From Pseudomonas sp. FP198 (GTDB taxonomy: Bacteria; Pseudomonadota; Gammaproteobacteria; Pseudomonadales; Pseudomonadaceae), in assembly GCF_030687895.1 (NCBI RefSeq), contig NZ_CP117452.1, positions 1,009,501 through 1,073,500 on the forward strand: a stretch of DNA of 64,000 nucleotides, in the 5' to 3' direction. The notes beneath the pieces are model-generated. The model searched no databases. It was not told the origin of the DNA and worked only from the letters and a program-made list of their open reading frames with translations. The number at the start of each line of letters is the position of its first letter. Within the stretch, counting starts at the first letter, position 1. Positions 16,999 to 27,711 of this stretch are shown one piece after another. The translations under genes were made by a program, and so were the position numbers.

Positions 16999-17601
16999 TT
17001 ACTCTGCAGCGCCTTCTTCAGTAGCTTCTGGAGCAACACGTGGAGCGTGGACGTTGGCAACAGCCTTGTCATCACCGTGAGCCAGGGCAACAAACTCAAC
17101 GCCTTTAGGGGCCTTGAGGTCGGACAGGTGAATGATCGTGCCGATTTCGGCGTCAGCCAGGTCGACTTCGATGAATTCAGGCAGGTCTTTCGGCAGGCAG
17201 GAAACTTCCAGTTCGGAAGTCACGTGCGAGATCTCGCCGCCTTTCTTGACCGGAGCAGCTTCGTTGATGAAGTGCACTGGAACAACAGCAGTCAGCTTCT
17301 GACCGGCAACAACGCGGACGAAGTCAGCGTGCATCACGTGGCCTTTGGCCGGGTGACGCTGCAGGGCTTTGATCACGACGTTTTGCTTGGTGCCACCAAC
17401 GTTCAGCTCGATGATGTGGCTGTAGGCCGCTTCGTTTTCGAGCAGTTTGGCAACTTCTTTGGCCAGCATGCTGATGGACTCAGGGGCTTTGTCGCCACCG
17501 TAGACTACAGCTGGAACCAGGCTTGCGAGACGACGCAGGCGGCGGCTCGCACCTTTCCCCAGGTCGGAACGCACTTCAGCATTCAGAGTAAAATCGTTCA
17601 T
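16999..17601 (-). CDS. rplY: 50S ribosomal protein L25/general stress protein Ctc
   Basis: 200 aa, start [11 protein letters not shown] at 17601 with TTGGAG 8 nt upstream; the longer frame to 17667 has no such signal. The N-terminal L25 domain includes [10 protein letters not shown] and VPAVVYGG; the second, TL5/Ctc beta domain follows to about residue 185, ending in an acidic Ala/Glu-rich tail. It binds 5S rRNA. The two-domain Ctc form is normal in pseudomonads. It is separated from prs by a terminator. Confidence 0.96.
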   Translation of the reverse strand: MNDFTLNAEVRSDLGKGASRRLRRLASLVPAVVYGGDKAPESISMLAKEVAKLLENEAAYSHIIELNVGGTKQNVVIKALQRHPAKGHVMHADFVRVVAGQKLTAVVPVHFINEAAPVKKGGEISHVTSELEVSCLPKDLPEFIEVDLADAEIGTIIHLSDLKAPKGVEFVALAHGDDKAVANVHAPRVAPEATEEGAAE

Positions 17602-17664
17602 GTTGTATCTCCAAAATAGCCATGACCGAGTGGCGTTTGCGACCAGCGCCAGGCACGGTATGGG

Positions 17665-17710
17665 CAAAAAAGCCCCGCCCCGACAGGTGATGCCGGGGCG
17701 GGGCGCTTTT
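17665..17710 (-). terminator. Rho-independent terminator of prs
   Basis: An 11-bp GC stem (17672-17682 GCCCCGCCCCG with 17694-17704) and, reading the minus strand, a T-run at 17671-17666. It separates prs from rplY. Confidence 0.85.
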
Positions 17711-17743
17711 CGTCAACGAGACATCCTGGAAAGGGCAGGGCCC

Positions 17744-18685
17744 TTAACGGAACATCGCACTGATCGATTCTTCATTGCTGATGCGGCGAACCGCCTCGGC
17801 AACTACCGGTGCGATATCCAGTTGACGGATACGCGCACAGGCTTGTGCTGCAGCGGACAGCGGGATGGTATTGGTTACCACCAGCTCGTCCAGCACGGAA
17901 TTTTCAATGTTTTCGATCGCTCGACCCGACAGCACAGGGTGTGTGCAGTAGGCAAAGACCTTGGCAGCGCCATGCTCTTTCAGGGCCTTGGCCGCGTGGC
18001 ACAGGGTGCCGGCGGTATCGACCATGTCATCGACCAGAATACAGGTACGCCCTTCGACGTCGCCGATGATGTGCATCACTTCGGAGTGATTGGCCTTCTC
18101 ACGGCGTTTGTCGATGATACCCAGATCCACGCCCAGGGATTTGGCAACAGCCCGTGCACGCACGACGCCGCCGATATCCGGGGACACGATCATCAGGTTT
18201 TCGAAGCGCTGATCTTCAATGTCATCCACCAGGACCGGGGAGCCGTAGATGTTGTCCACGGGAATATCGAAGAAGCCCTGGATCTGGTCAGCATGCAGAT
18301 CGACCGTGAGTACACGATCGATGCCGACCACGGTGAGCATATCGGCGACGACTTTCGCACTGATAGCCACACGTGCGGAACGCGGACGGCGATCCTGACG
18401 GGCATAACCAAAGTAAGGAATAACAGCAGTAATACGAGTAGCCGAGGAGCGGCGGAAGGCATCAGCCATCACGACGAGTTCCATCAGGTTATCGTTGGTC
18501 GGAGCGCAAGTCGGCTGAATAATGAAGACGTCTTTACCGCGAACGTTTTCATTGATCTCGGCAGTGATTTCGCCGTCGGAGAACTTACCGACAGAAATGT
18601 CACCGAGAGGGATATGCAGCTGACGTACTACACGCCGAGCCAGATCGGGGTTGGCGTTCCCCGTAAAGACCATCATCTTGGACAC
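17744..18685 (-). CDS. prs: Ribose-phosphate pyrophosphokinase
   Basis: 313 aa if started at the GTG at 18683-18685 (encoded V-S-K-M-M-V-F), the length and N terminus of the P. aeruginosa enzyme; the ATG two codons later would also work. Motifs [30 protein letters not shown], the catalytic KRR in [10 protein letters not shown], and the PRPP-binding loop [11 protein letters not shown] are present. It makes PRPP from ribose 5-phosphate and ATP, which feeds upp and hpt elsewhere in this window. It follows tRNA-Gln on the same strand, so its transcript may begin upstream of that tRNA. Confidence 0.97.
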   Translation of the reverse strand: MSKMMVFTGNANPDLARRVVRQLHIPLGDISVGKFSDGEITAEINENVRGKDVFIIQPTCAPTNDNLMELVVMADAFRRSSATRITAVIPYFGYARQDRRPRSARVAISAKVVADMLTVVGIDRVLTVDLHADQIQGFFDIPVDNIYGSPVLVDDIEDQRFENLMIVSPDIGGVVRARAVAKSLGVDLGIIDKRREKANHSEVMHIIGDVEGRTCILVDDMVDTAGTLCHAAKALKEHGAAKVFAYCTHPVLSGRAIENIENSVLDELVVTNTIPLSAAAQACARIRQLDIAPVVAEAVRRISNEESISAMFR

Positions 18686-18732
18686 GCGCAGTACCTGAAG
18701 GCTGAGGGTATACCTGGATGAGTATAGGAAAA

Positions 18733-18807
18733 TGGCAGGGGCGGCTGGATTCGAACCAACGCATGGCAGGATCAAAACCTGCTGCCTTACCGCTTGGCGA
18801 CGCCCCT
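18733..18807 (-). tRNA. tRNA-Gln (TTG)
   Basis: 75 nt on the minus strand with encoded CCA. Acceptor AGGGGCG pairs with CGCCCCT; the anticodon loop TTTTGAT sits on a GCAGG/CCTGC stem and carries TTG; the T loop reads GGTTCGAATCC. It lies between ispE and prs, the same place as in P. aeruginosa. Confidence 0.96.
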
Positions 18808-18844
18808 GTATCTGTTGCTGCGAGTGCCCAGCACTCGATTCCTT

Positions 18845-19696
18845 TTAGAGCAGACTTTGCAGCTTGCGATGCAACATCGAAACGTTGCTTCCCTTTGCTA
18901 CAAACCCTGTAAGGGTCTCTGTCAGAAGGGCCGAGACTTTATCAGCTTCAGCTTTGCTTGGGAAGCCCCCAAACACACAACTTCCAGTTCCGGTGAGTTT
19001 TGCTTCGGTAAATTTACCTAGCAAATTCAAAGCGTTACGAATATCTGGATAACGCCTTGCTACCACCGGTAAGCAGTCATTTCGACTGTTTCCCTTGGGA
19101 ACGGGGCGCACTTTAATGGGCTCCGAGTTACGTGTCAACAGCGGATCTGAAAAAATTTCTGCTGTACTTACAGATACTTGCGGCACCAGTACCAGATACC
19201 AGGGTTCTTCGGGTTCCACCGGGGTGAGTTTTTCCCCGACGCCCTCGGCAAAAGCCGCGTGGCCACGCACGAAAACCGGTACGTCGGCGCCCAGTGTCAG
19301 GCCCAGCGCCGCCAGGCGATCCTGGTCCCAGCCAAGCTGCCACAAATGGTTGAGGCCCAGCAGAGTCGTCGCCGCATTCGAGCTGCCGCCACCGATACCG
19401 CCGCCCATGGGCAGGATTTTTTCGATCCAGATGTCGATGCCCAGCGAACAACCGGATTGCTCCTGGAGTTTCTTCGCGGCCTTGACGATCAGGTTGCTGT
19501 CATGGGGTACGCCGTCGAACTCGGTGTGAAGATGGATCACGCCGTCATCGCGCACGGCAAAGGTGATCTCGTCGCCGTAGTCGAGGAACTGAAAAATCGT
19601 CTGCAATTCGTGGTAACCGTCCGGACGCCGGCCGAGGATATGCAGCATCAGGTTGAGCTTGGCCGGGGAGGGCAGCGTCAGGCGTGTTGCGCTCAT
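18845..19696 (-). CDS. ispE: 4-(cytidine 5'-diphospho)-2-C-methyl-D-erythritol kinase
   Basis: 283 aa, start at 19696 one base after the lolB stop (TGA-C-ATG). GHMP kinase motifs are clear: [20 protein letters not shown] at the N terminus, the ATP loop [15 protein letters not shown] near residue 95, and a C-terminal [12 protein letters not shown]. It phosphorylates CDP-methylerythritol in the MEP isoprenoid pathway. It is transcribed with lolB and lbcA upstream, an arrangement conserved in Pseudomonas. Confidence 0.97.
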   Translation of the reverse strand: MSATRLTLPSPAKLNLMLHILGRRPDGYHELQTIFQFLDYGDEITFAVRDDGVIHLHTEFDGVPHDSNLIVKAAKKLQEQSGCSLGIDIWIEKILPMGGGIGGGSSNAATTLLGLNHLWQLGWDQDRLAALGLTLGADVPVFVRGHAAFAEGVGEKLTPVEPEEPWYLVLVPQVSVSTAEIFSDPLLTRNSEPIKVRPVPKGNSRNDCLPVVARRYPDIRNALNLLGKFTEAKLTGTGSCVFGGFPSKAEADKVSALLTETLTGFVAKGSNVSMLHRKLQSLL

Positions 19697-19697
19697 G

Positions 19698-20315
19698 TCA
19701 TTGCCCCAGCTTGCGCGGCTGCCATTGCTTGATGACCAGCGTGACGTCGAGGTTGCTGCCGTGCAGCTTGATGCGCTCGGGCAACCAGTAACCGTTCTGC
19801 TGGGCATAGCTGAGGTATTCGATCTGCCAGTCGTCCTGTTCCAGATTGGACAGGCGACTGTTGGCATCCAGGGTCAGGCGGCTTTTGCTGTCCGGCGCCG
19901 GCAGGCCGCGTACCCACCAGGTGAGGTGCGATACCGGCAGTTTCCAGCCCAGCTGTTCTTCCAGCAGCGCCTCGGGGCTGGGCGCCTCGTAGCGTCCCTG
20001 GTTGGCAACTTCCAGCGAAACCTGGCCTGGCCTGCCGGTCAGCCGCGCCGCGCCACGACCCAGCGGGCCGGAAAGGCGGATGTCGTAGTAATCCTGGCGC
20101 TGCAGCCAGAACAAGGTGCCGCTGCCCGAGTCTTTAGGCGCGCGAATGCCGATCTTGCCGTCGATCTGCCAGCCGTCGAGGCCGCTCAGTTGTTCCTTGT
20201 GCACGCGCCACTGGGCCTGGTTGCCTTGGCCCTGGACGGATTCACGGGCGCCGAAGCCCGCGCAACCGGCGAGCAGGGCGATGAAGCTGAAGACGATGAA
20301 GTGGCGCAAAAACAT
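19698..20315 (-). CDS. lolB: Outer-membrane lipoprotein receptor LolB
   Basis: 205 aa. The signal peptide ends in the lipobox L-L-A-G-C (Cys at residue 18). The LolB fold signature [18 protein letters not shown], the beta-rich middle ([12 protein letters not shown]) and [12 protein letters not shown] are present. LolB receives lipoproteins from LolA and inserts them in the outer membrane, which links it to the neighbouring lipoprotein LbcA. Only 3 nt separate it from lbcA. Confidence 0.95.
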   Translation of the reverse strand: MFLRHFIVFSFIALLAGCAGFGARESVQGQGNQAQWRVHKEQLSGLDGWQIDGKIGIRAPKDSGSGTLFWLQRQDYYDIRLSGPLGRGAARLTGRPGQVSLEVANQGRYEAPSPEALLEEQLGWKLPVSHLTWWVRGLPAPDSKSRLTLDANSRLSNLEQDDWQIEYLSYAQQNGYWLPERIKLHGSNLDVTLVIKQWQPRKLGQ

Positions 20316-20318
20316 GGC

Positions 20319-22043
20319 TTAAAGAGTCTCTGATCCGGTCAGGCGTTTGATGGTGCTGCGCAGAATCGGGCTGTCGGGCTGTTCCTTGAGGAATTTGCTC
20401 CAGATCTGCCGGGCTTCGCGTTGTTTGCCGTTGGCCCACAGGACTTCACCCAGGTGAGCGGCGACTTCCTGGTCGGGGAAGCGCTCCAGGGCCTGGCGCA
20501 ACAGGCGTTCGGCTTCGTCGAGATTGCCCAGGCGGAAATTCACCCAGCCAAGGCTGTCGAGCACGGCAGGGTCTTCCGGATTGATCTGATGGGCTTTCTC
20601 GATCAGCACCTTGGCTTCATCGTAGCGGGTGGTGCGATCCGACAAGGTGTAGCCGAGGGCGTTGAGCGCCATGGCGTTGTCGGGATCACGCTGGATGATC
20701 AGGCGCAGGTCCTTTTCCATCTGGGCCAGGTCATTGCGTTTTTCCGCCAGCATGGATCGGGTATACAACAGGTTCAGGTCGTCCGGGTATTGCTTCAAGG
20801 CTTGTTGCAGCACGGCCCAGGCTTTGTCGCTCTGGTTGTTCGCCGCCAGGGTCTCGGCCTCGATCAGGTAGAGCTGGATGCCGTAGTCCGGCTGGGTGTC
20901 GCGCTGGATGGCCAGGCGACTCTGGGCCTCGGCCGCCCGACCATTGCCGATCAGGATGTCGGCCTGGCGCAACTGCGCGGGCAGGTAGTCGTTACCCGGG
21001 CCGACCTGGGCGTACTCGATCAGCGCGCTCTCGGGGTCGTTGCGTTCTTCGGCGATGCGCCCCAGGTTCAGGTGGGCCGAATCGACGTGGCTTTCGCGGG
21101 CGATCAGGTCCTCCAGATAACCCTTGGCTTCTTCCCAGGCCTTGGCTTCCAGGCAAACCAGCGCCAGGGAATAGCGCAGGTCGTCGTCTTCAGGATACTG
21201 CTGGACCAGGCTGGAGAACTCGACCTTGGCGTCGTCCATGCGATTGTTTTCCACCAGCATGCGTGCATAGGTGAGGCGCAGGCGTTTGTCGTCCGGGTAT
21301 TTCTTGATGCTTTTTTCCATCAGCGGCAGGGCTTCATCGCCGCGATTCATGCTTTGCAAGAGGCGGGCGCGCAACAGGATAGGCGCCACTTCGCCGGGTT
21401 CCGGCGGGTTGTCTTCCAGCAGCGTGAGGGCGCCCTGGGTGTCGCCGTTCTGTTGCAAGAGCAAGGCCTTGCCGAAAATCAGCTGCCCGTTGTTCGGGTG
21501 ACGCTGCAGCAGGCGGTCGAAACTCTTCATCAGGCCGTCGCGGGTTTCCTGGTCGGTATCGGCCGCAGAAAGCGCGAGGAAATCGAAATGGGTATCGCCC
21601 TTGCCCAGCAGGACTTTCTCCATATACATCATGGAGTCGTCGTAACGGCCGGCGCGCGCCAGCTGCACGGCGGCGGCGCGTTGCGCTTCGAGATCGTCGG
21701 GAGCGTTCCTGGCCCAGATCAGCGCGGTATCCAGCGCGGGCTGGTCGGCCCCCAGGTATTCGGCGATGCGAAAGGCCCGCTCGGAGATGCCCGGATCCTG
21801 GGTGTTGATGGCCTGGGTCACGTAGTTGTCCAGGGCAATATCGAAGCGATTGCGCTGGCCGGCGAGTTCGGCGCTCAACAGGCTGAAGACGGTTTCTTCG
21901 CTGAACGATCCGTAGACCTTGGGCTTTTCGGGGGCCGGGGTGCTGTCTTCGACCGGTGGCGTACCGTCCGTCGAGACGGGGGCCATGGACTGGCAGCCGC
22001 CGAGGAAGGCAAAAGCGAGGAGCAACGCGAAAGATCTATTCAT
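20319..22043 (-). CDS. lbcA: TPR outer-membrane lipoprotein, LbcA-like (CtpA protease adaptor)
   Basis: 574 aa with lipobox L-G-G-C at about residues 14-17, a Pro-rich linker to about 40, and then tetratricopeptide repeats over nearly the whole chain, clearest at the C terminus (AMALNALGYTL, PAVLDSLGWVNFRLGNLDEA). The position next to lolB and hemA is that of P. aeruginosa PA4667, described as LbcA, which binds and activates the carboxyl-terminal processing protease CtpA and so controls cell-wall hydrolase turnover. The assignment rests on synteny and architecture. It diverges from hemA. Confidence 0.88.
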   Translation of the reverse strand: MNRSFALLLAFAFLGGCQSMAPVSTDGTPPVEDSTPAPEKPKVYGSFSEETVFSLLSAELAGQRNRFDIALDNYVTQAINTQDPGISERAFRIAEYLGADQPALDTALIWARNAPDDLEAQRAAAVQLARAGRYDDSMMYMEKVLLGKGDTHFDFLALSAADTDQETRDGLMKSFDRLLQRHPNNGQLIFGKALLLQQNGDTQGALTLLEDNPPEPGEVAPILLRARLLQSMNRGDEALPLMEKSIKKYPDDKRLRLTYARMLVENNRMDDAKVEFSSLVQQYPEDDDLRYSLALVCLEAKAWEEAKGYLEDLIARESHVDSAHLNLGRIAEERNDPESALIEYAQVGPGNDYLPAQLRQADILIGNGRAAEAQSRLAIQRDTQPDYGIQLYLIEAETLAANNQSDKAWAVLQQALKQYPDDLNLLYTRSMLAEKRNDLAQMEKDLRLIIQRDPDNAMALNALGYTLSDRTTRYDEAKVLIEKAHQINPEDPAVLDSLGWVNFRLGNLDEAERLLRQALERFPDQEVAAHLGEVLWANGKQREARQIWSKFLKEQPDSPILRSTIKRLTGSETL

Positions 22044-22163
22044 ATAGGAAGAGGGCGACTAACCTGCGGTCGGATCATCATGACACAAGCCATCGGCCAA
22101 ACATAACCGAGTCTCGGTGGATGCCTCATAGGCACAGGTAATTGTGACAATAGTCGGTGGTGG

Positions 22164-22192
22164 TTGTTCTGAATCTGACGAAGTAGGACAAT
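22164..22192 (+). promoter_or_regulatory. Candidate sigma-70 promoter for hemA
   Basis: TTGTTC at 22164-22169 and GACAAT at 22187-22192 are spaced 17 nt, 33 nt upstream of the hemA start. The -10 is imperfect, so this is a suggestion. It lies in the 181-nt divergent region shared with lbcA. Confidence 0.35.
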
Positions 22193-22224
22193 TGCCGGCT
22201 TCACGTCACCATCAGCGACCTTGA

Positions 22225-23514
22225 ATGGCCTTCCTTGCACTTGGTATCAACCACAAGACTGCTTCAGTAGACGTCCGCGAGCGCGTGGCCTTTACGCCTG
22301 AGCAGCTGGTGGAGGCCCTGCAGCAGCTCTGCCGACTCACCGACAGCCGAGAAGCTGCGATTCTCTCCACCTGCAATCGCAGTGAGCTTTATATAGAGCA
22401 GGATCACGTTTCGGCCGATTCGGTGCTGCGCTGGCTGGCCCAATACCATGATCTGAGCCTTGAAGAGCTGCGCGCCAGTGCCTATGTGCATGAGGACGAT
22501 GCGGCAGTTCGTCACATGATGCGTGTCGCCTCCGGGCTCGATTCGCTGGTGCTGGGCGAACCGCAGATTCTCGGCCAGATGAAATCGGCCTACGCCGTGG
22601 CCCGCGAGGCCGGAACGGTTGGCCCGCTGCTGGGGCGTCTGTTCCAGGCCACCTTCAATGCCGCCAAGCAAGTACGCACCGACACTGCCATTGGCGAAAA
22701 CCCGGTGTCCGTGGCGTTCGCCGCCGTCAGCCTGGCGAAACAGATTTTCAGTGATTTGCAACGCAGCCAGGCGCTGTTGATCGGCGCGGGCGAGACCATC
22801 ACCCTGGTCGCCCGGCACCTGCACGACCTCGGCGTGAAGCGCATCGTGGTCGCCAACCGTACGCTGGAGCGCGCCAGCACCCTGGCCGAGCAGTTCGGCG
22901 CTCATGCAGTGCTGCTCTCGGACATTCCCGCCGAGCTGGTGCACAGCGACATCGTCATCAGTTCCACCGCCAGCCAACTGCCGATCCTCGGCAAGGGCGC
23001 GGTGGAAAGCGCCCTGAAGCTGCGCAAGCACAAGCCGATCTTCATGGTCGACATCGCCGTTCCCCGTGACATCGAACCGGAAGTGGGCGAACTCGACGAC
23101 GTTTACCTCTACAGTGTCGATGACCTGCACGAAGTCGTCGCCGAGAACCTCAAGAGCCGGCAAGGCGCTGCCCAGGCGGCGGAGGAAATGATCACCGTTG
23201 GCGCCGAGGACTTCATGGTGCGCCTGCGCGAGCTGGCGGCGGTGGATGTGCTCAAGGCGTATCGTCAGCAAAGCGAGCGGCTGCGCGACGAAGAACTGCA
23301 AAAGGCCCAGCGCCTGCTGGCCAACGGCGGCAGTGCCGAAGAGGTGTTGGTGCAATTGGCGCGTGGCCTGACCAACAAATTGCTTCACGCGCCCAGCGTC
23401 CAGCTCAAGAAGCTGACAGCCGAAGGCCGCCTCGATGCGCTGGCCATGGCCCAGGAACTTTTCGCCCTCGGTGAAGCTTCACCGGATGGCTTATCGGATA
23501 AGAAACCGCAATGA
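22225..23514 (+). CDS. hemA: Glutamyl-tRNA reductase
   Basis: 429 aa. The N-terminal [20 protein letters not shown] and the catalytic Cys in [11 protein letters not shown] (about residue 50) are intact. [17 protein letters not shown], the NADPH-binding [13 protein letters not shown] and the dimerisation helix region follow. It makes glutamate-1-semialdehyde, the first step of C5 haem synthesis. Its last four bases overlap the prfA start (ATGA). hemH, for the last step, lies about 11 kb away in the same window. Confidence 0.97.
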   Translation: MAFLALGINHKTASVDVRERVAFTPEQLVEALQQLCRLTDSREAAILSTCNRSELYIEQDHVSADSVLRWLAQYHDLSLEELRASAYVHEDDAAVRHMMRVASGLDSLVLGEPQILGQMKSAYAVAREAGTVGPLLGRLFQATFNAAKQVRTDTAIGENPVSVAFAAVSLAKQIFSDLQRSQALLIGAGETITLVARHLHDLGVKRIVVANRTLERASTLAEQFGAHAVLLSDIPAELVHSDIVISSTASQLPILGKGAVESALKLRKHKPIFMVDIAVPRDIEPEVGELDDVYLYSVDDLHEVVAENLKSRQGAAQAAEEMITVGAEDFMVRLRELAAVDVLKAYRQQSERLRDEELQKAQRLLANGGSAEEVLVQLARGLTNKLLHAPSVQLKKLTAEGRLDALAMAQELFALGEASPDGLSDKKPQ

Positions 23515-24593
23515 AAGCGTCACTGCTCAATAAGCTGGACATTCTCCAGGACCGTTTCGAGGAACTGACCGCCTTGCTGGGCGATGGCGAAGTCATTTCC
23601 GACCAGAACAAATTTCGCACCTACTCCAAGGAGTACGCGGAAGTCGAGCCGATTGTTGCGACCTACAAGCAGTTGCTCAAGGTGCAGAGCGACCTTGAGG
23701 GCGCCCAGGCGCTGCTCAAGGACAGCGACCCGGACCTGCGCGAGATGGCCGTGGAAGAAGTTCGCGAAGCCAAGGAGCAACTGGTCGAGCTGGAAAGCAA
23801 CCTGCAACGCATGCTGTTGCCCAAGGACCCGAACGACGGGCGCAACGTGTTCCTCGAAATCCGCGCCGGCACTGGCGGCGACGAGGCGGCGATCTTTTCC
23901 GGCGACCTGTTCCGCATGTATTCGCGCTACGCCGAGCGTCGCGGCTGGCGGGTCGAGATCCTCTCGGAAAACGAAGGCGAACACGGCGGCTATAAAGAAG
24001 TCATCGCCCGGGTCGAGGGCGATAACGTCTATGGCAAGTTGAAGTTCGAGTCCGGCGCCCACCGCGTACAACGCGTGCCGGCCACCGAATCCCAGGGGCG
24101 CATCCATACGTCCGCCTGCACCGTGGCGGTATTGCCCGAGCCGGACGAACAGGAAGCCATCGAGATCAACCCGGCGGACCTGCGGGTCGACACCTACCGG
24201 TCCTCCGGCGCGGGCGGCCAGCACGTGAACAAGACCGACTCGGCGATCCGCATCACGCACTTGCCTTCGGGCATCGTGGTGGAGTGCCAGGAAGAGCGCT
24301 CCCAGCACAAGAACCGCGCGCGGGCGATGGCCTGGTTGTCGGCCAAGCTCAACGACCAGCAGACCAGCGCCGCCGCCAATGCCATCGCCAGCGAACGCAA
24401 GTTGCTGGTGGGCTCGGGCGACCGTTCCGAGCGGATCCGTACCTACAACTTTGCCCAGGGCCGGGTCACCGACCACCGTGTCAACCTGACCCTGTATTCC
24501 CTCGACGAAATTCTTGCAGGTGGTGTCGACGCCGTCATCGAGCCCTTGCTCGCTGAATACCAGGCCGACCAGTTGGCCGCGATTGGCGAGTAA
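23511..24593 (+). CDS. prfA: Peptide chain release factor 1
   Basis: 360 aa, the normal length. The stop-codon-reading tripeptide P-A-T lies in [20 protein letters not shown] and the universal G-G-Q in [17 protein letters not shown]. It recognises UAA and UAG. It overlaps hemA and is followed after 14 nt by prmC, the methyltransferase that modifies the Gln of its GGQ motif. Confidence 0.98.
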   Translation: MKASLLNKLDILQDRFEELTALLGDGEVISDQNKFRTYSKEYAEVEPIVATYKQLLKVQSDLEGAQALLKDSDPDLREMAVEEVREAKEQLVELESNLQRMLLPKDPNDGRNVFLEIRAGTGGDEAAIFSGDLFRMYSRYAERRGWRVEILSENEGEHGGYKEVIARVEGDNVYGKLKFESGAHRVQRVPATESQGRIHTSACTVAVLPEPDEQEAIEINPADLRVDTYRSSGAGGQHVNKTDSAIRITHLPSGIVVECQEERSQHKNRARAMAWLSAKLNDQQTSAAANAIASERKLLVGSGDRSERIRTYNFAQGRVTDHRVNLTLYSLDEILAGGVDAVIEPLLAEYQADQLAAIGE

Positions 24594-24607
24594 GCAGAGG
24601 TAAACCC

Positions 24608-25438
24608 ATGACCATCATCGCCAGTTTGCTACGTGCCGCAGAATTGCCGGATTCGCCCACCCCACGACTGGATGCCGAGCTGCTGCTGGCCGCCGCCCTG
24701 GGCAAGTCCCGCAGCTTCCTGCACACCTGGCCCGAGCGAATCGTGCCGAGCGAGGCGGCGCTGTTGTTTTCCGAATACTTGCGTCGCCGTCGCTCCGGCG
24801 AGCCGGTGGCTTATATTCTCGGGCAGCAGGGCTTCTGGAAGCTCGACCTGGAAGTCGCGCCCCATACACTGATCCCACGACCCGACACCGAACTGTTGGT
24901 CGAGACCGCACTGGCATTGTTGCCAGCCACGCCCGCCCGGGTCCTCGACCTTGGCACCGGCAGCGGCGCGATTGCCCTGGCGCTGGCCAGCGAGCGTCCG
25001 GCCTGGAACGTCACGGCGGTCGACCGGGTGCTGGAAGCCGTGGCCCTGGCCGAGCGCAATCGCCAGCGCCTGGGCCTGCGTAATGTCACGGTGCTGAGCA
25101 GCCATTGGTTCAGCGCCCTGGAAGGCGAGCGTTTCGACCTGATCATCAGTAACCCTCCTTATATAGCCTCCAGCGATCCGCACCTGGCCGAGGGCGATGT
25201 GCGTTTCGAGCCGGCCAGTGCGCTGGTGGCGGGGCCGGACGGTCTCGACGACTTGCGTGCAATCATCGCCCAGGCCCCTGATCATCTCGGCGCAGGCGGC
25301 TGGCTGATGCTCGAGCACGGCTATGACCAGGCCGAGGCGGTGCGTGGCCTGTTGCAAAAGCAAGGGTTTGCCGAGGTCCACAGTCGCAAGGATCTGGGTA
25401 ATCATGAACGCATCAGCCTGGGACGCCTGCCGTGCTGA
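24608..25438 (+). CDS. prmC: Release factor glutamine methyltransferase
   Basis: 276 aa. The SAM-binding VLDLGTGSGAIALALA and the catalytic N-P-P-Y in LIISNPPYIASSDPHL are clear, as is the N-terminal helical domain ending PVAYILGQQGFW. It methylates the GGQ glutamine of RF1 and RF2. It overlaps moeB by 7 nt. Confidence 0.97.
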   Translation: MTIIASLLRAAELPDSPTPRLDAELLLAAALGKSRSFLHTWPERIVPSEAALLFSEYLRRRRSGEPVAYILGQQGFWKLDLEVAPHTLIPRPDTELLVETALALLPATPARVLDLGTGSGAIALALASERPAWNVTAVDRVLEAVALAERNRQRLGLRNVTVLSSHWFSALEGERFDLIISNPPYIASSDPHLAEGDVRFEPASALVAGPDGLDDLRAIIAQAPDHLGAGGWLMLEHGYDQAEAVRGLLQKQGFAEVHSRKDLGNHERISLGRLPC

Positions 25439-26187
25439 ATGATCAAGAACTGCTGCGCTACAGTCGCCAGATTCTGTTGCAGCACATCGACATCGATGGG
25501 CAACTGCGCCTCAAGCAGGGCCGCGTATTGATCATCGGCCTCGGTGGCCTGGGCGCCCCGGTGGCGTTGTACCTGGCCGCCGCCGGCGTCGGCGAGTTAC
25601 ACCTGGCGGATTTCGACACGGTCGACCTGACCAACCTGCAGCGACAGATCATTCACGACACCGCTAGCGTCGGCCTCACCAAGGTCGATTCGGCGGTGCG
25701 TCGCCTGACCGCCATCAATCCCGAGGTTCGCCTGGTTTCCCATTCGACCGCCATGGATGAAGACTCCCTGGCCGGCGCGGTGGCGGCGGTGGATGTGGTG
25801 CTCGACTGTTCCGACAACTTTGCTACCCGCGAAGCGGTGAATGCGGCGTGTGTCACCGCCGCCAAGCCCCTGGTCAGCGGCGCGGCGATTCGCCTGGAAG
25901 GGCAGTTGTCAGTATTCGATCCGCGCCGTCCCGAAAGCCCTTGCTACCACTGCCTTTACGGGCACGGCAGCGAAGCCGAGCTGACCTGCAGCGAAGCCGG
26001 TGTGCTTGGTCCGCTGGTGGGTTTGGTGGGCAGTCTCCAGGCGCTCGAAGCCTTGAAGTTGCTGGCGGGTTTCGGTGAGCCACTGGTGGGGCGCCTGCTG
26101 CTGATCGATGCCCTGGGCACGCGTTTTCGCGAATTACGCGTCAAGCGCGATCCGCGCTGCAGTGTCTGCGGTAACCGGCATGCGTGA
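25432..26187 (+). CDS. moeB: Molybdopterin-synthase adenylyltransferase (MoeB/ThiF family)
   Basis: 251 aa. It starts inside the end of prmC. The nucleotide-binding [34 protein letters not shown] with the catalytic Arg and the [12 protein letters not shown] loop are E1-like features. Two C-x-x-C pairs (CYHC near residue 172 and CSVC near residue 244) bind Zn. It activates the C-terminal Gly of MoaD (or of a related sulfur carrier). It overlaps murI by 8 nt. Confidence 0.95.
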   Translation: MLNDQELLRYSRQILLQHIDIDGQLRLKQGRVLIIGLGGLGAPVALYLAAAGVGELHLADFDTVDLTNLQRQIIHDTASVGLTKVDSAVRRLTAINPEVRLVSHSTAMDEDSLAGAVAAVDVVLDCSDNFATREAVNAACVTAAKPLVSGAAIRLEGQLSVFDPRRPESPCYHCLYGHGSEAELTCSEAGVLGPLVGLVGSLQALEALKLLAGFGEPLVGRLLLIDALGTRFRELRVKRDPRCSVCGNRHA

Positions 26188-26971
26188 GGCGCCGGTCGGT
26201 GTGTTCGACTCGGGTGTCGGCGGGCTGTCGGTGCTGGGGGAAATCCGTCGGTTGTTGCCCAATGAGTCGCTGCTGTACGTTGGCGACTGCGGACATATTC
26301 CTTATGGCGAAAAAAGTCCGGAATTTATCCGGCAGCGTTGCGCGGTCATAGCCGATTTTTTCCGGCGCGAGGGCGCCAAGGCCCTGGTGGTGGCCTGCAA
26401 TACCGCGACAGTCGCCGGGGTGGCTGACCTGCGTCGCGACTACCCCGACTGGCCCATCGTCGGTATGGAGCCGGCGGTCAAGCCGGCTGCCGCCGCGACG
26501 CGAAGCGGCATCGTTGGCGTGCTGGCAACGACTGGCACCTTGCAGAGCGCCAAATTTGCCGCGTTGCTCGACCGCTTCGCCACGGATGTCCGCGTGATCA
26601 CCCAGCCCTGTCCGGGACTGGTGGAATTGATCGAGGCGGGCGACCTGCACAGTCCGGCCTTGCACCAACTGCTACAAGGCTACGTCAACCCGTTGCTGGC
26701 GGCTGGCTGCGACACACTGATCCTTGGCTGTACCCACTATCCATTCCTCAAGCCGTTGCTCAAACAGATGATTCCGGCCCATATCAGTCTGATCGATACG
26801 GGCGCCGCCGTGGCCCGGCAACTCCAGCGCCTGTTGGCGGAGCGGGCGCTACTGGCCGAAGGGCCTGCCAGCGAAACTCAATTCTGGAGTAGCGCTGATC
26901 CGATACATTTAAGAAAAATCCTACCGATGCTATGGAATTCGTCTGGCATTGTGCGAAGCTTCGTTCTGTAA
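26180..26971 (+). CDS. murI: Glutamate racemase
   Basis: 263 aa from ATG 26180, inside the last codons of moeB. Motifs [37 protein letters not shown] (first catalytic Cys) and [13 protein letters not shown] (second catalytic Cys) are complete. It supplies D-glutamate for peptidoglycan. Last gene of the hemA-prfA-prmC-moeB-murI run. No clear terminator follows. Confidence 0.97.
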   Translation: MREAPVGVFDSGVGGLSVLGEIRRLLPNESLLYVGDCGHIPYGEKSPEFIRQRCAVIADFFRREGAKALVVACNTATVAGVADLRRDYPDWPIVGMEPAVKPAAAATRSGIVGVLATTGTLQSAKFAALLDRFATDVRVITQPCPGLVELIEAGDLHSPALHQLLQGYVNPLLAAGCDTLILGCTHYPFLKPLLKQMIPAHISLIDTGAAVARQLQRLLAERALLAEGPASETQFWSSADPIHLRKILPMLWNSSGIVRSFVL

Positions 26972-27083
26972 AAAAACGTGAAAATTATGTGAATCGTGCT
27001 GAACTTCTGATTTGGCGTGGATTTCTATAGCTGTGTCTTCTGTAAGAAAAACTAACTAAGACTGTCGGAAAAGGATGTTTCTA

Positions 27084-27602
27084 ATGAAGCGTTTATTCTG
27101 CTTTGCCGCGTTTGCGGCTGCGTTGCTGGGGCACACTTACACCGCACAGGCGGCGGGCGTGGAATTTGGGGTTGGCCAGACCGGCGACTCGACCATGACC
27201 TATCGCCTGGGCATGCAATTCGATTGGGACAAGAGCTGGCTGCAGAGCGACGTGGGTCGCTTGACCGGTTATTGGAGCGGTGCCTACACGTACTGGGAGG
27301 GGGACGAAACTTCGAGCAACCACAGCCTGTCGTTCTCGCCAGTCCTGGTGTACGAGTTTGCCGGTCAGAACGTGAAACCTTACATCGAGGCGGGTATCGG
27401 TGTTGCGCTGTTTGAAAACACTGAAATCGAAAGCAACAAACTCGGCACCGCGTTCCAGTTCGAAGACCGCATCGGTTTTGGCCTGCGGTTCAATGGCGGG
27501 CATGAAGTCGGCATTCGTGCCACCCACTATTCCAACGCCGGCATCAAGTCGGCCAACGATGGCGTGGAGAGCTACGCATTGCACTACACGATGCCGCTGT
27601 AA
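27084..27602 (+). CDS. pagL: Lipid A 3-O-deacylase PagL
   Basis: 172 aa, start MKRLFCF at 27084 with AAGGA 8 nt upstream; the ATG at 27075 overlaps that signal. A signal peptide ends near AQAA at about residue 24. The remainder is an eight-strand outer-membrane barrel similar along its length to P. aeruginosa PagL: MTYRLGMQFDWDKSW, LTGYWSGAYTYWEG, and the active-site His/Ser in IRATHYSNAGIK. It removes the 3-O-linked acyl chain of lipid A. Its position after murI matches PAO1. A 112-nt AT-rich leader probably carries its promoter. Confidence 0.95.
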   Translation: MKRLFCFAAFAAALLGHTYTAQAAGVEFGVGQTGDSTMTYRLGMQFDWDKSWLQSDVGRLTGYWSGAYTYWEGDETSSNHSLSFSPVLVYEFAGQNVKPYIEAGIGVALFENTEIESNKLGTAFQFEDRIGFGLRFNGGHEVGIRATHYSNAGIKSANDGVESYALHYTMPL

Positions 27603-27611
27603 CTGAGAAAC

Positions 27612-27700
27612 TGTGGGAGCGAGCTTGCTCGCGATAGCGGTAGGTCAGTCGGTCAAGTATCGCCTGGACCACCGCTATCGCGAGCAAGCTCGCTCCCACA
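27612..27700. repeat. REP pair, GTGGGAGCGAGC family, 30-bp perfect arms
   Basis: Arms 27612-27641 and 27671-27700 are exact reverse complements that extend past the REP core through GATAGCGGT. It lies 10 nt after pagL and separates it from a convergent gene. The full identity suggests a recent insertion or gene conversion. Confidence 0.9.
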
Positions 27701-27711
27701 AAAAGCCTCTT

